A stretch of DNA of 64,000 nt from Lentzea kentuckyensis (GTDB lineage: Bacteria > Actinomycetota > Actinomycetes > Mycobacteriales > Pseudonocardiaceae): NCBI RefSeq assembly GCF_002150765.1, contig NZ_MUYM01000006.1:77430-141429 (forward strand), given 5' to 3'. Each line of letters begins with the position of its first letter. The first letter of the stretch is position 1. The translations under genes and the position numbers were made by a program. The notes beneath the pieces were generated by a model. It saw only the letters and a program-made list of their open reading frames with translations. It was not told the origin of the DNA and did no database searches. Positions 62,198 through 64,000 of this stretch are shown piece by piece.

Positions 62198-62949
62198 CGG
62201 CGTCCGTCCAGTTGTGAGCCCGCGTGATCGACGGCGAAGCGTAACGGCAACCGGAGGCGACTGCCGTCGTAGACACGCGGCGCCCATCTGTTGCTTCGGT
62301 GGCCGTCTCGTACCGTGCAGGAAGTGGCACAGACCCTGTACATGACACGTCGTCGCCGGATGTCGTCCGCCCGTTACATGTCACCAGATCGGTAGCTGAT
62401 CTTCCTTCGATCGTCGTACGGGAGGCGGGACTGCTAGTGGAGTTGCGGTCGAGGCGTACGCAACCCCAGTGAGGAGCCTTTGATGCCGACAGCCTTGGTG
62501 AAACCACAGCCGACTATCTGATCATCGTGAACCATACGCTCCACATGGTGGAGAACGAGGCGCTGGCGCTGTTGAACGGTGACCATCCGCTACGAACCGA
62601 CCTGGCGCGGGAAGTCCACGCGGCGCTCGCCGCTTGACATCTGTGAGGACCGACTCGTTCAGGGTGGTGAAGGAGTCGATCTTAGATCGCTATGTAACGA
62701 ACCCAACACACTTGATTGGTGGTCGAGTGCGCCGAACTGCAGCCAAAGTACCTGTTTATGCAGTTCAGGCGGTCGCGAACCCGTATCTGGGGGTTAAAGG
62801 GTCAGCCGGGTTGGGGCGGGCGTTACCGAGACGATCGCGGACGACTTGATTCAGGCCCTAGGAGGAGATGTCGAAGCGGACGACTCTGATGCCTGGTGAC
62901 CTCATAGGTGGCGGCGAAGAGGTCAACAGCAGTCCGATGAGCCTCAATT
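62198..62949. other. E3 right-end region upstream of the PNP operon
   Basis: About 750 bp with the operon promoter presumably near 62200-62300. A plus-strand stretch 62482-62637 reads DADSLGETTADYLIIVNHTL, then VENEALALLNGDHPLRTDLA and ends TGA, with good coding character but no start; it is probably a 3' gene fragment. The rest shows no gene. Confidence 0.4.
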
Positions 62950-62968
62950 CGCTGACCTGCGGATTGCG
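62950..62968. repeat. right-end motif shared by all three elements
   Basis: CGCTGACCTGCGGATTGCG. The related CGCTGACCTGCGGATTCGC is at 39688-39706 (E1), and a one-base variant with CTGAGCTG is at 49339-49357 (E2). Each is 90-140 bp left of an att core. A factor-binding or excisionase site is possible. Confidence 0.55.
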
Positions 62969-63019
62969 AATCTTGGCAACAAGACTTTGTATAGATCTGG
63001 CGAGTTGAGGGAGGACTTC

Positions 63020-63038
63020 TGCTCCCAATTTGCTCCCA
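63020..63038. repeat. integrase arm-type repeat pair, class B (E3 right end)
   Basis: TGCTCCCAATTTGCTCCCA, identical to 7988-8006, 50 bp left of the att core in the tRNA gene, the same distance as at att 1. Confidence 0.7.
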
Positions 63039-63046
63039 CACAACGC

Positions 63047-63083
63047 AAACGGGGTGTTGACGAAGATCGTCAACACCCCGTTT
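63047..63083 (-). terminator. terminator of the tRNA-Val gene
   Basis: A perfect 17-bp inverted repeat (arms 63047-63063 and 63067-63083, AAACGGGGTGTTGACGA and its complement) around AGA, 20 bp downstream of the tRNA 3' end on the minus strand, ending in a run of A/T. It is the E3-borne equivalent of the hairpins at the other att copies. Confidence 0.8.
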
Positions 63084-63088
63084 GACCT

Positions 63089-63146
63089 GGTAAAACACAC
63101 TGTGGGCGATACTGGGATCGAACCAGTGACCTCTTCGGTGTGAACG
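63089..63146. repeat. att copy 4: attachment core inside the intact tRNA-Val gene
   Basis: The 58-bp core common to att 1 and att 2, here continuous with the full tRNA. Insertion at the tRNA 3' end regenerates the gene, so the intact copy stays at the tRNA-proximal side. Confidence 0.85.
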
Positions 63147-63174
63147 AAGCGCTCTCCCGCTGAGCTAAACGCCC
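63103..63174 (-). tRNA. tRNA-Val: tRNA-Val (anticodon CAC)
   Basis: 72 nt without encoded CCA. On the minus strand: acceptor GGGCGTT, TA, D arm GCTC...GAGC, anticodon stem CTTCG with loop TTCACAC (anticodon CAC) and CGAAG, variable AGGTC, T arm ACTGG-TTCGATC-CCAGT, acceptor ATCGCCC and discriminator A. One acceptor pair (6-67) is U-U; all other stems pair fully. It is the integration site of the island. Confidence 0.95.
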
Positions 63175-63216
63175 GTGTTCTGTTGTCTTGCTGTCCCGCT
63201 CTCGCGGTGTGGCCAT

Positions 63217-63244
63217 AGCCTACAACATCATCAACGAGAACCAA
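63217..63244 (-). promoter_or_regulatory. putative promoter of tRNA-Val
   Basis: On the minus strand TTGGTT (63244-63239), a 16-bp spacer, then TAGGCT (63222-63217), about 40 bp before the tRNA 5' end. It fits a sigma-70-like consensus loosely and overlaps the 3' end of the membrane-protein gene at 63231. Confidence 0.4.
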
Positions 63245-63653
63245 AAATCGGGCTCTGCAACCAGCTCCACTCGGCGCCGAACCAGCCGCCCACCAGCGCG
63301 AACACGTTGAGGAAGTAGCAGGTGACCAGCACGATGGCGCAGACGCCGGCCATCACCAGGCCGCGGACCCAGCCGGGCTGGCGCTTGAGCCACGCGACCC
63401 AGCGGTCGTAGTAGCGCTTGGCGAACTTGAGGACTCGGCCTGCCCACTCGAACTCCGTCGCGAGGATCGCCAGGCCGGCGAACACCACCAGCCAGCCCGG
63501 GCCGGGGTACGGGATCATGATGATGCCCGCGATCAGCACGAGGCCGCCGATCACGCCCACGCCGATGCGGTAGGCCAGGTTCAGCGCCGGGTTGCGGTGG
63601 AACCAGTGGCGCCAGCCCTTGTGCTCGTCGGGCTTCACGTCGGGCTTCGTCAT
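63231..63653 (-). CDS. TIGR02611-family actinobacterial membrane protein
   Basis: 140 residues from the ATG at 63653 (AGGATG upstream; an ATG at 63689 is less likely). Membrane segments: YRIGVGVIGGLVLIAGIIMI, PGPGWLVVFAGLAILATEFE and LVMAGVCAIVLVTCYFLNVF. The IPYPGPGWLVVFAGLAILxxEFxWA block is the hallmark of the family, which is widespread in actinobacteria and uncharacterised. It lies just upstream of tRNA-Val on the same strand and belongs to the chromosome, outside the island. Confidence 0.88.
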   Translation of the reverse strand: MTKPDVKPDEHKGWRHWFHRNPALNLAYRIGVGVIGGLVLIAGIIMIPYPGPGWLVVFAGLAILATEFEWAGRVLKFAKRYYDRWVAWLKRQPGWVRGLVMAGVCAIVLVTCYFLNVFALVGGWFGAEWSWLQSPIFGSR

Positions 63654-63675
63654 GTGTCGATCATCCTGTTGGGAC

Positions 63676-64000
63676 TCAGGCGGGTGCAACTTGGCCTCCT
63701 GCCAGCACCTCCGAGGGTTTCGGCGGGGGTTGGCGGCCTGGTTCGAGCGACACCGCGAACGTCGTGTGTTTGTGCGCGTCGGCGGACCAGTTCAGCAGTT
63801 GTGGGTCGGTTGAGCCGGTACGCACGTCGAACACTGCCAACGGTACCGGCGCTTTCGTACTTGCACCCCAAACTACGTAAACGTGGCCTGAGTCGTTCGG
63901 TTTGAGGTTCGTCGGCAGCACCGCGCCGGAGGTGGGGTTCGAGAACACCACGGCGATCTCTTCGCCGGCGTTGTTGCGCAGCACCGCCCTGTTCGTGGCA
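63676..64000 (-). CDS. probable anti-sigma factor (RskA-like) C-terminal part, cut by the window edge
   Basis: About 108 codons, open at the right edge. Strands such as RAVLRNNAGEEIAVVFSNP, GHVYVVWGASTKAPVPLAVF and TTFAVSLEPGRQPPPKPSEV follow the layout of the extracytoplasmic RskA domain (xxYQVWxx...PxxxGxF...VSxEPxGGxxxPT). The N-terminal zinc-finger part and membrane helix would lie beyond the window. It ends 22 bp before the TIGR02611 gene and may be co-transcribed with it. Identification rests on the C-terminal pattern only. Confidence 0.5.
   Translation of the reverse strand, partial: ATNRAVLRNNAGEEIAVVFSNPTSGAVLPTNLKPNDSGHVYVVWGASTKAPVPLAVFDVRTGSTDPQLLNWSADAHKHTTFAVSLEPGRQPPPKPSEVLAGGQVAPA

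Larger units (their letters stand above)
49447..63088. mobile_element. island element E3 (att-bounded, no recombinase found)
   Basis: 13.6 kb between att copy 3 and the intact tRNA. Both ends carry class B TGCTCCCA arm repeats (49612 and 63020), unlike E1 and E2, so it is expected to use a different integrase, of the type left as a fragment at 7340. Its right end still shares CGCTGACCTGCGGATT (62950) with E1 and E2. Cargo: LuxR regulator, caspase-STAND/lipase pair, PNP-Nudix-sensor-SelD operon, plus IS and gene remnants. No recombinase or transfer gene. Confidence 0.7.

Noticed and set aside
1-64000. CRISPR array or rRNA genes
   Set aside because: No regularly spaced direct repeats with unique spacers and no rRNA-like conserved segments were seen. 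The direct repeats present are att cores, arm pairs and the 420-bp element end.

Overview
The window is high-GC DNA from a filamentous actinomycete. A Pseudonocardiaceae-like host (Lentzea, Saccharothrix or Amycolatopsis type) fits the codon bias, the SARP/BTAD-headed STAND proteins, the NB-ARC/TPR proteins and the TIGR02611 membrane protein, but the genus cannot be fixed from sequence alone.

Layout. 1-7345 is ordinary chromosome: a four-gene oxidoreductase/hydrolase operon on the minus strand, divergent from a MarR repressor and separated from it by repeated CTTCAAATTT boxes; an MBL hydrolase/AraC pair; a ProA-like dehydrogenase behind a 23-bp palindrome; and a FUSC transporter whose 5' end is fused at about 7340 to the 3' half of a tyrosine integrase. 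8057-63174 is a genomic island at the 3' end of a tRNA-Val(CAC) gene. The intact tRNA lies on the minus strand at the right (63103-63174). Its last ~45 bases plus a conserved flank recur as att copies at 8057, 39796 and 49447, dividing the island into three tandem elements: E1 (31.7 kb), E2 (9.7 kb) and E3 (13.6 kb). None has a recognisable recombinase, but each keeps paired arm-like repeats at fixed distances from the att core. They look like cis-mobilisable cargo elements. From 63231 onward chromosome resumes (TIGR02611 protein, probable anti-sigma factor).

Cargo. E1 has an NB-ARC/TPR protein, a GT-B-like protein and an operon of three proteins that all begin with a winged-helix/BTAD module (one NACHT, one P-loop/TPR, one transmembrane). 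Facing it, across a perfect 31-bp inverted repeat, is a three-gene operon: a 1988-aa exonuclease-DinG-RecQ fusion, a 735-aa unknown protein and a 2032-aa P-loop ATPase. A membrane protein and a secreted lipase-like hydrolase follow. E2 carries a DUF5677-like protein, a coupled pair of unknown proteins, a PD-(D/E)XK-type protein and a second NB-ARC/TPR protein among gene fragments. E3 carries a LuxR regulator, a caspase-like/STAND/beta-propeller protein coupled to a lipase-like hydrolase, and a tight four-gene operon of a nucleoside phosphorylase-like protein, a Nudix-like protein, a small sensor-like protein and a SelD homologue.

Taken together the island reads as a stacked immunity/conflict locus. 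The strongest candidates for undescribed systems are the helicase/ATPase operon with the BTAD trio in E1, the caspase-STAND/lipase pair in E3, and the PNP-Nudix-SelD operon in E3. No function here is proven; domain calls rest on motifs read by eye.
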